NCBI GenBank assembly: GCA_023935145.1 | Contig: CM043697.1 | Span: forward strand, 51,349,501 to 51,413,500 | Reading direction: 5' to 3' | DNA from: Bretschneidera sinensis | Taxonomy: Eukaryota; Streptophyta; Magnoliopsida; Brassicales; Akaniaceae | Length of the DNA stretch: 64,000 bases | Notes under the pieces: model-generated | Databases searched by the model: none | What the model was told of the DNA's origin: nothing | What the model saw: only the letters and a program-made list of their open reading frames with translations | Translations under genes and position numbers: made by a program | Part shown: in pieces, positions 31,001-40,760 of the stretch | Position numbering within the stretch: the first letter of the stretch is position 1 | How the letters are laid out: each line of letters begins with the position of its first letter

Positions 31001-31458
31001 CCTTTTCTCCGCAACTGCGAATTATTGCTCAGTCTAGAATCTGCTAATATTTGTTCTCTTTTCGGACTACCTATAATGTTTGATGTGAGTTGATCTGCTA
31101 TTAGAGAATTTCTTATTTACTTTACTAGTTGTGACAACCTAAAAAAAAATATATGCTACAATCACATTTTCTTATTCAACAAAAAAAGTTAATTTTGGAC
31201 ATAATTTATGAAACCAGAAAAAGTTTGTGAAAAAATACGATTTTTTTATAATGACATTGTATCTGTGGCTTTTGTAGTACTACATTAATTGGAAAACGAA
31301 GCTGATGTTTTACTAAGGAGGAATTGTACAATCATTTCTGAATAGAATTTGAGGTCAGTTCAAACTTCTTGTACCCATGTTTTGTTTGTCCTTATACAAG
31401 TTAGTTGATTTACTAGTGATGATCGTCTCATAGTGGATATGTTTCTCCAAAGAAGTTA

Positions 31459-31460
<2 letters not shown>
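28052..31460. other. AT-rich DNA without recognisable element or gene
   Basis: There is no open frame above about 70 codons and no retroelement protein in either strand. The first part up to about 28100 may be remaining sequence of the Tat-like LTR split by Gypsy-3. Further on there are T-rich tracts and AG/GTATGG-like junctions (near 28420) that would suit introns or untranslated exons, but no coding exon can be defended. A perfect 9-bp inverted repeat is at 30329-30337 and 30352-30360. Confidence 0.6.

Positions 31461-31506
<46 letters not shown>
31461..31506. repeat. (TA)n microsatellite
   Basis: A 46-bp uninterrupted TA run marks the left edge of Gypsy-4 homology. Confidence 0.98.
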
Positions 31507-31509
<3 letters not shown>

Positions 31510-31513
31510 TTAC

Positions 31514-32524
31514 ATTCTTGAGAAAAAGAATGTAACAGATGATGAAGTTGATAGTCTATAGCATAAACTTTATAAACAGGCTAGAGCAGTGCCTGGCGTT
31601 GTTGTAAATCCACAAATGGTAGATGTTCAAAAGGAGGAAAGGTGAGGTTATGCATGAGATGCAGCGAGATTGTTAGATATATTAAGTTGAATACTTTGTT
31701 GTTAAAGGATCTATGAATCCTTTTGAGCTTGAGCTATGGGCCAAACACGTAGAAAGATTATTTGGTATTTTACCAGTGACTGACAGGCAGAGGGTTGCCT
31801 TTGCTTCATTTGAGTTATAAGGAGAAGATTTAGAATGATGGGAGGATACTCTTCCCAGGGTAAGTGCATATGTTGATAGACTCTTAACTTGGAATTGGTT
31901 TAAGGAGGTTTTCTTTGATAAATAATTTTTTTATTCTTTGAGAGCCCAACAAAAGAGAGATTTTATTTTTTGGAGGCAAATATATTGACTCTGACTCGGT
32001 ATGATAGGAGATTTTTGGCTTTTTCAAGGTTTGTATTGGAAATGAAATACCTAGAGGAGAAGAAGTGTAAGAGGCTCATAGATGGACTACATTTTGAGAT
32101 TCGAAACTATCTTACATGAGGCATATGAATTATACTAGGTTGGTGGATATAGCAGTATAGATTGAGAAGGATTTGATGGAATTTAAAGGCTGAAGAGGTC
32201 AAGATTTGACAGACCCAGAGGTGATAGAAATATAAGTGTGCAGGGTGGGAGACCACCTTAGAGGAGGCATTCCTTGTCACAGGGAACTGTAATATAGAGT
32301 TAGAGGCAAGCAAGATCTGTTGCTTCTGTAGCTCAAAGTAATATTGGAGGGACCCCTAGATTGAGGAGACAGTCTAGGGAACTAGAAGTTATAGTAGAGG
32401 TGAGAGTGTACTACCTAGGGGATGTTGTAATGTGATAGAAAAACTAGAATGTGTTATAGATGTAATTAGATAAGATATTTATCCCAAAATTGTCCTAATT
32501 TGAGGTGCTTTGTATGTATAAAAA
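31514..32524 (+). pseudogene. Gypsy-4 gag and zinc knuckle remnant
   Basis: No frame exceeds a few dozen codons, yet the order is clear. ARAVPGVVVNPQMVDVQKEE (about 31575-31640) matches the Gypsy-5 copy, WAKHVERLFGILPVTDRQ-like sequence sits about 31735-31790, and RRFLAFSRFVLEMKYLEEKKCKRL-like sequence about 32005-32075. Around 32437-32520 a knuckle CYRCN...YLSQNCPN then CFVC can be read, with the metal-binding His replaced by Tyr. This is gag of the same family as the inverted copy at 35465-36250. Confidence 0.75.
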
Positions 32525-32899
32525 GTGGACATATCAATGTTGGTTGATCCTGGTGCAACTCATTCTTTTGCATCCAATGTATTTATGAAGTCTATTGATG
32601 TTTATATTAGTCCTTTGATGCATAATCTTATTGTTGAAATTTCTACTGAAGATAGAATTATGATTAAAACTATTTATTGGGGTTGTGTAATCCATATGGA
32701 TGATAGAAAGTTTGAAGTTGATTTGTTTTCTTTGAATATGATTGATTTTGATTTGATTGTGGAGATGAATTGGTTGTTGGTGTATCATGTCTGGGTTGAT
32801 TGTTTTAAGAAAAAATGTAGAGTTCAAGATACCAGGACAAGGAGTTTAACTTTTAGGGAGAACATAAGATACTTGCAAACTGTCTTATTTCTGCCCTGA
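32525..32899 (+). pseudogene. Gypsy-4 protease
   Basis: The 124-residue frame has LVDPGATHSFAS, the RVP_2-type protease motif D-S-G-A-T-H with the Ser changed to Pro, then DFDLIVEMNWLLVYHVWVDC, which matches the conserved D-V-I-L-G-M-D-W-L strand with changes. This is unusually open for such a decayed element. The Pro in the active-site motif argues against activity. Confidence 0.85.
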
Positions 32900-34330
32900 C
32901 CACTAGTAGATGGTTGAAGAAAGGCTGTGAAGAATATTTGGCATACATAATGGATTCTAAAATGGAAAATAGGAAGTTAAAAGAAATATTAGTAGTGATA
33001 GATTTTCTTGATGTATTTCGTGAAGAGTGGTCTAGATAGCCTCCCAGTAAGGAGATTTAGTTTTCTATATATGTGATTTTGGGTTCAACACACATATCTA
33101 TAGCACCTTATAAAATGACACCAGTTGAGTTGAGAGAGCTGAAAGTACCATTGTAAGAATTGTTAGATAAACAATTTATCAGACCTAATGTGTTTGGAGG
33201 GCCCCTATGTTGTTTGTGAAGAAGAAAGATGGAACGATGAGATTGTGTATAGATTACAGATAGTTAAATAAGATAACCATTAAGAACAATATCCTTTACC
33301 CAGGATAGATGATTTATTTGAACTGTTGTAGAGAGCGAGGGTGTTTTCAAAGATAAACCTGAGATCAGGTTATCACCAGTCAAGGATAAAGAAGGGAGAC
33401 ATGCCTAAGACTGTTTTTAGGACATGTTATGGTCATAAGTTTCTTGTGATGCCAAGTGGGTTGACTAATGCTCCAGCAACATTCACGGATTTGTTGAATA
33501 AAATATTTAAACCGTTTTTTGATAATTTTGTGGTTTTGTTCATTGATGACATTTTGGTATGTTCAAAAAATGAAGAACAATATGTGAAGAATTTAGAAAT
33601 GGTGTTGGAGATTCTGATGAGTGAGAGATTGTATGCTATAATTTCCTAAATGTGAATTTTGGCTAAACGAAATAACTTTCTTGGGGCATGTAATAGGTGG
33701 AGATGGCATAACAGTTGATCCATAAAAGGTAGAGGTAATATTGAGTTGGGAGAGACCAACTAATGTGACTGAGATTAGAATCTTCTTGGGGTTAGCTGCT
33801 TATTATAGAAGATTCATTCAGAATTTTTCTATTCTCGCAATATTGTTGACTTGATTGACCAGGAAAGAGGTGAAGTTCTATGGTCTGGGGAGTGTGAGAA
33901 AAATTTTCAATTACTAAAGGAGAAATTGACTACAACTCTAGTATTAATGTTTTCCTTCTAGTGATGAAGGATTTATGGTATATAGTGATGCATCCCATCA
34001 AGAGTGGGGATGTGTGTTGATGCAACATAGGAAGGTAATGGCATATGCTTCTAGGCAATTGAGGGATCATGAGAGAAATTACCCTACTTATGACTTAGAG
34101 TTAGCTGCCATAGTGTTTTCTTGAAAATTGGAGACATTATCTGTATGAAGCCACTTGTGAGATATTTACTGATTACAAGAGTTTGATATACTTAAATACC
34201 CAGGGAGGGCTGAAATTGAGACAGAGGCATTGGATGGAGTTGATTTGTAATTATAATTGTACGATACATTACCATCTAGGGAAAGTGAATGTGGTAGCTA
34301 ATGCATTGAGTAGAAAATCACAGGAAGATT
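32900..34330 (+). pseudogene. Gypsy-4 reverse transcriptase and RNase H
   Basis: RT landmarks run in order: PYKMTPVELRELK (33110), then the open piece 33341-33649 with [35 protein letters not shown] and [18 protein letters not shown], carrying FIDD as the polymerase motif. The thumb follows as FLGHVIGGDGITVDP and FLGLAAYYRRFIQNFS. RNaseH is seen as [18 protein letters not shown] (about 33975-34025) and [24 protein letters not shown]. Many stops and shifts separate the parts. Confidence 0.85.
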
Positions 34331-35445
34331 AACTGTTCTTGAGAGCCATGATGTGAAATTGATAATAGATTTAAGAGGGATAAGAATGAAGTTGAATATC
34401 AGTGATAGAGGATCATTGTTAGCAAACATGGTTATACAGTCATCTATAGTAGAATGCTTGTTAGAGATGGAAGGTAGAGATAAGAGATAAAAATATTAAG
34501 CAGAAAATGCTTAGTAGAAAGAAATATGAGTTAAAAATTTGAAATGATGGTATTTTGGTATTGGAACATAGAATTCGTGCTCCTAATGATGCTGAGTTGA
34601 GAAAAGAGATATTGAGAGAGACACATAGTTCAGTGTATTCAATGCACCTGGTTAACAATAAAATATATAGGGGAATGAGACAAAAAATTTTATGGTCGGG
34701 ATTGAAGAGGGATGTAGCTGAATACATTTCTAGATGTTTGATTTGTCGGTAAGTAAAGTCAGAGAATAAACATCCAGGAGGCTTATTACAGCCTCTTTCT
34801 GTGCTTGAATGACAAAAAAAAAATGTGAGTATGAATTTTGTTTTTAGATTTTTCCATACCCAAAGAGGTCATGATACAATGTAAGTGATAATAGATAAAA
34901 TTTCTAAGTCATCTTAATTTCTTCCAATTAGAACTAATTGGAATACTAAAAAGTTGGCTAAACTGTATGTAGCTAAGATTATGAGGTTGCATGGAGTACT
35001 ATTTAGCATAGTGTCAAATAAAGATACTAGATTACATCTTAGTTTTGGAGAGGCTTTCCGAAAGCCATATGTATACAGTTGCAGTTTAGTACAACTTTCC
35101 TCTTCAAACAGATGAGCAGACAAAAAAGATTATTAGAGTACTAGAATATATGTTAAGGGAAAATGTGATAAGTTCTCGGTAAGTTGGGATGCTTACTTGC
35201 CATTAATTAAATTTTCTTATAATAATCAACATCAATCTAGTATTGAAATGGAACCGTTTGAGGCATTGTATAGTAGGAGGTGTAGAACTCCTATATGTTG
35301 GGAAGAAGTGGGAGAGAGAAATATAATTGCTCCATAAATTATTGAGTTAAGAACTAAGAGAATCAAACTGGTTAGAGAGAACCATAAAGCAACACAGAGT
35401 AGACTGAGCAGCTATGCTGATAATAGAAGAAGACCTCATGTGCCT
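34331..35445 (+). pseudogene. Gypsy-4 integrase
   Basis: The 34555-34752 frame has ILRETHSSVYSMHLVNNKIYRG and EYISRCLICR, the HHCC zinc domain with both histidines and both cysteines. The core continues in broken pieces, with an MDFVVD-like first Asp near 34830, the LVLIGRN-like segment on the plus strand near 34930-34950, and YAHLPLIEFSYNN-like residues about 35190-35230 (YLPLIKFSYNNQHQSSIEM). It ends at SYADNRRRPHVPH near 35410-35440, where the inverted gag begins. Confidence 0.8.
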
Positions 35446-35464
35446 CATGTAAATTATAATTCAT

Positions 35465-36250
35465 CTATGAACCTCTTACACTTCTTCTCCTCTAGGTCTA
35501 CCATTTTCGAAACAACCATTGACAAGACCACAAATTTGCTATCATACTGAGCCACAGTCAACATGCCTCAAATAAATAAAATCTTTATCTTGTTGAGCTC
35601 TAAAGGTCTAAGGAAAGTATTTATCAAGGAAAACTTCTTAAACCTATTCCAGGTTAAGGGTCTATTAACATCTGCACCTACCTTGGGAAGAATATCCTCC
35701 CACCATTCCAAAACTTCTCCTTCTAACTCAAACGAAGTAAAGGCAACCATCTGCCTGTCAGTTACTGGTAAAATACCAAATAATCTCTCTACATGTTTCT
35801 CTTAAAACTCAGGCTTAAAAGGATTCATAGATCCTTTAAACAACAAGACATTCGACTTAATATATCTAACAAAACAAACTCTCTGCATCTCGTTCATAAA
35901 CTCACTTTTCCCCCTTTTGAACATTTACCATTACTAGATTTATAATAACCTCAGGCACTGCTCTAGCCTATTCATCAAGTCTATGCTATAGGCTGTCAAC
36001 TCTATCATCTGTTACATTCATTTTCTCAAGAGTATGTGTAAGGGCTTATCTTAGCTCATCTATTTCAACTTTAGATTCTCTCACACTTTTACTAATATTG
36101 ATTATACTATCAACATGTTCCCTTCTAGGAACCACAGATTTAGACTCAAGCTCGACTTGTCAAAATATTAGGGGCCTACCACACCTTCTCAAATCAATAA
36201 CTCTAACTCAAGTTCTAGTATGTCCACGTGTCATCCTCAGACTATTCGTT
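35465..36250 (-). pseudogene. Gypsy-5 gag fragment
   Basis: The frame 35568-35750 (minus) reads AFTSFELEGEVLEWWEDILP then PLTWNRFKKFSLINTFLRPLE, the centre of a retrotrans_gag domain. The same stretch in Gypsy-4 (31795-31930) is recognisable but riddled with stops. Outer parts, such as the segment equivalent to ARAVPEVIINLVMVNVQK at 35925-35965, align with 31575-31640 in inverted sense. The left end is at the junction with Gypsy-4, so protease and later parts are missing. Confidence 0.82.
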
Positions 36251-36320
36251 AGAATATAATTTATTTAGATCTTCCACTTCCTTAAGTTCTTATGCAATCT
36301 ACAGAATCAAAAAACCTAAT

Positions 36321-36332
36321 GCTCTGATACCA
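36321..36332 (-). other. Gypsy-5 primer-binding site, initiator-Met type
   Basis: The minus strand reads TGGTATCAGAGC, a perfect match to the plant initiator-Met primer site, 4 nt from the LTR edge TGTAACGACC (36337 on the plus strand). Confidence 0.92.
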
Positions 36333-36336
36333 AAAT

Positions 36337-37209
36337 TGTAACGACCCATCCCAGGTTAGCCACCCCCGAGACAGTGTTGTCACATTTTGAAAATCCCAGC
36401 ACGAGACTCAACAGGGGAGATACATCATTCTAATATTGACTTAACATTATATACAATGAAATATGCATGAATATTTACAAATATTTTTTTTTATTTTCTC
36501 ATTAGTCTGAGGATGTGGATACGTACGTGGCTTACAGAAAATGATTATGTCTGAACCTCAACTCACCAAACTATTTGTCCTGCATGCTACTTGAAATCAT
36601 TGTACAATGAGGGATAAGCTTCACAAGCTCAATGAATTAAATTTATTGGAAGTATTCAATTGGTATAAATAGTCTTTTAATATTTAATAATTTATATCTC
36701 ATATAACATGATAATAGTATTCTACTATCACTACACATATCATAAGTCTCATTCTCTATCAATCTCTTCTTCTTATATATTTGTTCACCTTAAGACCATT
36801 AAATATCTCATAATTACCTTGTTATGAGATTCACAGCATCTAGTCTACTATTTAAATAGTTCTTATCATATCATACTTCTATGTTTCTTTCTCACCATAA
36901 CTCTCTCTGTGAGACTCATTCATCTATAAATAAATTTACAATAACAAACAACACTTCAGCATTGAAGTAATACAATCAAAATTTAAAACAAATGCAATGC
37001 ATGAATTATTATTAGGGATCATCGTCCCATATGTCGACATGTTTTAATCTTAGACTAGTCCCCTCCCGGTTCTTTTATTTCTAGCATATATCGGCTGTCA
37101 TGGTTTTCATTTATTTCCAGCATATACCGGTTGTCACGGTTTTTGTTTATTTCCAGCATATACCGGCTATCACGGTTTTTCAATTAGACCGGCCACCTTC
37201 CAATTCTTT
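36337..37209 (-). repeat. Partial LTR of Gypsy-5 with 36-bp tandem repeats
   Basis: The LTR edge TGTAACGACCC at 36337 on the plus strand is the form common in chromovirus LTRs. Three tandem copies of a 36-bp unit with CAGCATATACCGGCTGTCACGG lie at 37074-37181 (unit starts spaced 36 bp, for example AGCATATA at 37083, 37119, 37155). Gypsy-6 interrupts the LTR at 37210; its other end is not found. Confidence 0.8.
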
Positions 37210-39077
37210 TGATAGACCATTAATTTAGTCATCAATAAACCCTGCAGAAGATTGTAGTAAAGTGATTAGTAGTGTATCGTTATTGGCCGGGGATTGTGGG
37301 TACTCCTATACTAAAGAGTCATAAAAAAAAAATTGGTTGGTTTAATTAACAGTTTATAAACAAATATAAATCTACATCTATTAACATATTACACAAAATT
37401 AGGGGGTTTTCATGATCTGATTTTTTTACAAATTTTACTAATGAAATTAAAGAACAATTATTTACAGTTGATCATTTTCTCTCACAATTCAGAAAATCAA
37501 ATTTATTAAATGACTAATCAAATTTTTTCAATGTAGACAACAAATTCATTCCTTAATCACATATCATAATTGAATCAAAGTGCAGGCCTAAAGAGATCAT
37601 GCATTTTATAAATTCCTTCTTAGATAATCCCTAAGTTTAGGAAAAGTCCATCAGCTAGATATTTTGTTTAAGCAATCAAGTTAATACTCAGCACATCCTT
37701 ACAACTACTTAAACAAATCATTAAGATCAAAAAGAATTATGACTCAATAACTTGTTCCTTATTCCTATGGAAAAAAATATCCATGGCTAAAAAACACACA
37801 ATTTCCAGAACATTGGCTATTATTCATGGCTTTTACCACTTTAAATCATACTCCAGATCAATTAGGTGAACGAAAGTGATATTATGGCTTCAGTGATTTG
37901 TAATATCAAAGTTTTCAGTATAACATAATCGAAAATTCAATATATGTAACAAAGATCATGAATTCATATTCTACATATCATGAACAATTCGAAAACATCA
38001 AAAAATAAATCTAAAAATTAACCAACTCATTGAATTAACAACAATCTCTAACATAAGAATCCAACACAGTATTCTTTAATCCAATAATAGCCAAGTTTGA
38101 AACAATTAAAAAGAATAGTCATAAGGGTTACACTTTTTTAACACAATCAAAGAAGCTTGAGATGTTGATGGTGATGATCCTCACGACTATGATGATGGAT
38201 GAAGGAAAACACAATTTGGAGAAGTCTTTATGTGCTCACGATTGGAGATGGAATGGTGGAGTGTTTCAGCCTCTTTCTTCTTGAATTTGAAGTAGAGAAC
38301 TCAGCCACCGTTTAGAGAAATAGATCCCCCAAAAAGGGTTTTCGGCTATGCTCTTACAGAAGGAAAACTAGGGTTTTCAGATGTGCTTAATTAGAAGGAA
38401 AACTAGGGTTTTCGGCTGGGCTTAATTAGATGGAAAACTAGGGTTTTCGGCTGGGCTTAATTAGTAGGAAAACTAGGGTTTTCGGCTGGGCTTAATTAGA
38501 AGGAAAACTAGTGTTTTCAAATTTTAAATTTCAAGAACAATTGAGGTGGCCGAATTCTTTGCTTGATTTTCTTTCCTTATACGCAAAGATCTCTTCCCAA
38601 GCTAAACCAAAAACTCCTCAAGCTTCTAAAAATGTCCAGATACACGCAACAATGTACAAATGCATGCATTAGGGTTCTTCTACAAAAATGGCCCGCATAG
38701 GATCCCCAGTGGACTCCAATATTCTCTCATATTTTGACACATCATCCAAATAATTCCAAGGTGGAAATTCCCTACAAAGAAATCAGAAAATAATAAATAA
38801 GGAAAGTTTTCATAATTAGAAAAGGAAAGATATCAAAAAGGCAAGTTTCCAAATTAGGAAAGTTTCTTAGAATGATAAGACTATTTTCTTGATCCACTTA
38901 GATTTCCTAAAGTAACTAGGAAAACTCATTTTTGCACCTTCTTTTACCATTCCCATGTTCACAAGCTCTCTAAACACTAAGAATAGAAACTAAACTCAAA
39001 ATAACAAAGTTAAGAGAATTACTAAGCCAAATAGGGTAGGAAAGGCATTAAAAACGTGACATAAAGTGTTCCTATCA
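37210..39077 (-). repeat. 3' LTR of Gypsy-6
   Basis: The LTR is 1868 bp, starting TGATAGGAACAC on the minus strand and ending GGTCTATCA. It matches the Gypsy-9 LTR (58705-60543) throughout in inverted orientation. It contains a 35-bp tandem array at 38338-38515 and, at 37286-37296, a copy of GCCGGGGATTG (plus strand), the core of the element's own primer-binding site. The left flank is TCTTT. Confidence 0.93.
38338..38515. repeat. 35-bp tandem array with telobox-like motifs in Gypsy-6 LTR
   Basis: TAGGGTTT (complement AAACCCTA) starts at 38369, 38404, 38439 and 38474, with a mutated copy at 38509 (TAGTGTTT), an exact 35-bp spacing. The unit includes TTCGGCTGGGCTTAATTAG. The Gypsy-9 LTR has fewer copies at 59265-59410. 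Confidence 0.9.
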
Positions 39078-39117
39078 AATTCCCCCACACTTAGCTTTTG
39101 CTAGTCCCTTAGCAAAA
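39078..39117 (-). promoter_or_regulatory. Gypsy-6 polypurine tract and stem-loop
   Basis: On the minus strand TAAGTGTGGGGGAATT abuts the LTR. Just upstream, 39096-39117 forms the perfect 8-bp stem TTTTGCTA/TAGCAAAA with loop AGGGAC, at the same distance from the LTR as in Gypsy-1 (2840-2861). Confidence 0.82.
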
Positions 39118-40760
39118 CAAAACAGTATGTAACCTAGTAGAATCTCAAGGGAAACGGCAAAAACTAACTAAATGACATAACACAAATTAAATGGCTCTAA
39201 TGCTTCCAACTTACATCTCAGAGATCCTTTAGGCAATATGGCATAATAAAGTAGGGAGAGCACAAGTTTACCTCATAAACAAGACACAGAGTTATTAATA
39301 TTATATAGCATTCGTACTTTGAGTGTGTGTGTGTGAATAATCAGCCAAGAATAAGTGTAATATGCATCCCTCAAGTTAATGCACAAATAGTATCAAATTT
39401 TACTTCTCATAATGCATCACTATGGTTTTCACTCATTTAAATATGGTGCTAGCTATACTAATCACTTAAACACTTGTGAAAACAGTTTAAACCATAGGCT
39501 TGCTTGTGCACTCACTCTCCACATCAAAAACAGAACATCAAAGGATCATGAGGTCTTTGAAAAGGTTGTAATGGGGCTAAGGGGTCAAGGTTTCATAAGA
39601 AAGAAGGGAAAGGATATCACAAAATTTCCTCAGAACTAGAAAGCATTCAAAAACGTCATAAATAGATCATCGTTACAAGTACCACGTTTACATCACTCTA
39701 GGGTAGATTTCATCACTTTGACTTTCAACTTACTTTAAAGACTCATAATGCTCCTAATTCTTCAAAACTTGTATTCTTTGAATCACAACACTTCTTTTGA
39801 TGTCCCTACTACTCCTTTTATCTCATTTTTTTTTTCACAACCTTTTTTTTTTTTCATAACCACCTTAGAACCACATGAAATTCCCCCACACTTATGCTTT
39901 TGAAATCAACATAAACAAGATCCTAGCTCACTAGTTCCAAGGAAAAAAGGGTAGGTAAAATGTTTAAGTTCATAAGGGTAAGTGAATGTGGATTAATGAA
40001 GAAAATAGGCTAATTCAAGCTCAAAAGGCTCTCTAAGGGTCAAATCACGATTAGGACAAAGACCATTTAGTCATGGTGGTAAAATCCTAATTTGCCTCTA
40101 TCTTCTCCAAATCTAAACATGTACGATCGTCTCAAGCGGTTTTAAAGCAAGTTCTAGAAAACATTATATTCACAAGATGCACTCAGAAAAGAATTTGAAT
40201 TGATATGCAGAATGAATCAATTATAAGGCTCAAAAAACTCATAAATATTATGGAATTATGCAAGTATCATTTAATATGTCTCCACGCTTCACTCTAAGAC
40301 AACAGATTACTCAAATCAAGGCTAATGTGCATCAAAATTTCCAAGTGTGACTACAATATAAGCATATTAACTCCATTTCTTGTTTTATCTTTAAAAGTAT
40401 GCTCAAACTCTTTTAAAAACCATCTATCTTAAGAATCAATTTCATCATTGAGTTGGAAGGTGTCTTAAAAAGCAATGATATGACTTAAAAAGATGTAAAT
40501 CCCTCCCCTACACTTAAATCCTACATTGTCCTCAATGTATATCAGAATAAGCATGTAATATAGAATATAAACATGGGCAAGGTATTACGAAAATCACACA
40601 AAATAAATAACATATAAAGATCAACCAAAGTAAATGGAAGAGAGAAAGAGAATGCAAATATGTGTTGATGGCTCCTCCACAGCTTCGGTTGAATTGGGTT
40701 GCCTCCCAAGCAGTGCTTTAATGTTTTATAGTCTTTCAGCCTAGATTTTCTACCTCATTT
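39118..40760 (-). other. Gypsy-6 3' untranslated region
   Basis: This is about 1.6 kb of AT-rich sequence between integrase and the polypurine tract with poly-T runs (39828-39858). It has no credible env-like frame, unlike some Athila copies. The motif TGGGAGGCAACCCA (minus, 40695-40708) lies close behind integrase. Confidence 0.7.

Larger units (their letters stand above)
31514..35445 (+). mobile_element. Gypsy-4: heavily decayed gypsy element (gag to integrase)
   Basis: Gag, zinc knuckle, protease, RT, RNaseH and integrase remnants follow one another on the plus strand in gypsy order. The sequence is 5'-truncated at the TA microsatellite, and at the right it meets an inverted gag copy (Gypsy-5). 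Motif style resembles the Tekay/del group of chromoviruses; no chromodomain remains. Stops are very frequent, suggesting one of the oldest insertions in the window. Confidence 0.85.
35446..37209 (-). mobile_element. Gypsy-5: gag, primer site and partial LTR, same family as Gypsy-4
   Basis: The minus-strand segment holds gag sequence (35465-36250), a perfect initiator-Met primer-binding site (36321-36332) and an LTR that begins at 36337 on the plus strand and is cut by Gypsy-6 at 37210. It faces Gypsy-4 and carries the gag part of the same family in inverted orientation. Confidence 0.85.

Noticed and set aside
28052..31460. Host protein gene with introns
   Set aside because: Splice-like AG/GT junctions can be found, but no exon with coding character or recognisable protein could be read in either strand.
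31461..31506. TA run as a replication origin or regulatory element
   Set aside because: A simple AT microsatellite is common in plant DNA and nothing else nearby supports such a role.
36321..36332. Possible tRNA-related gene
   Set aside because: The 12 bases match only the 3' end complement of initiator tRNA and lie at the expected place for a primer-binding site. There is no tRNA body.
38338..38515. Interstitial telomere tract
   Set aside because: The motif AAACCCTA occurs once per 35-bp LTR unit and not as tandem heptamers, so it is a telobox-like LTR repeat, not telomeric DNA.
39118..40760. Env-like gene of an Athila element
   Set aside because: The position is right, but no frame beyond about 75 codons and no membrane-protein pattern is visible.
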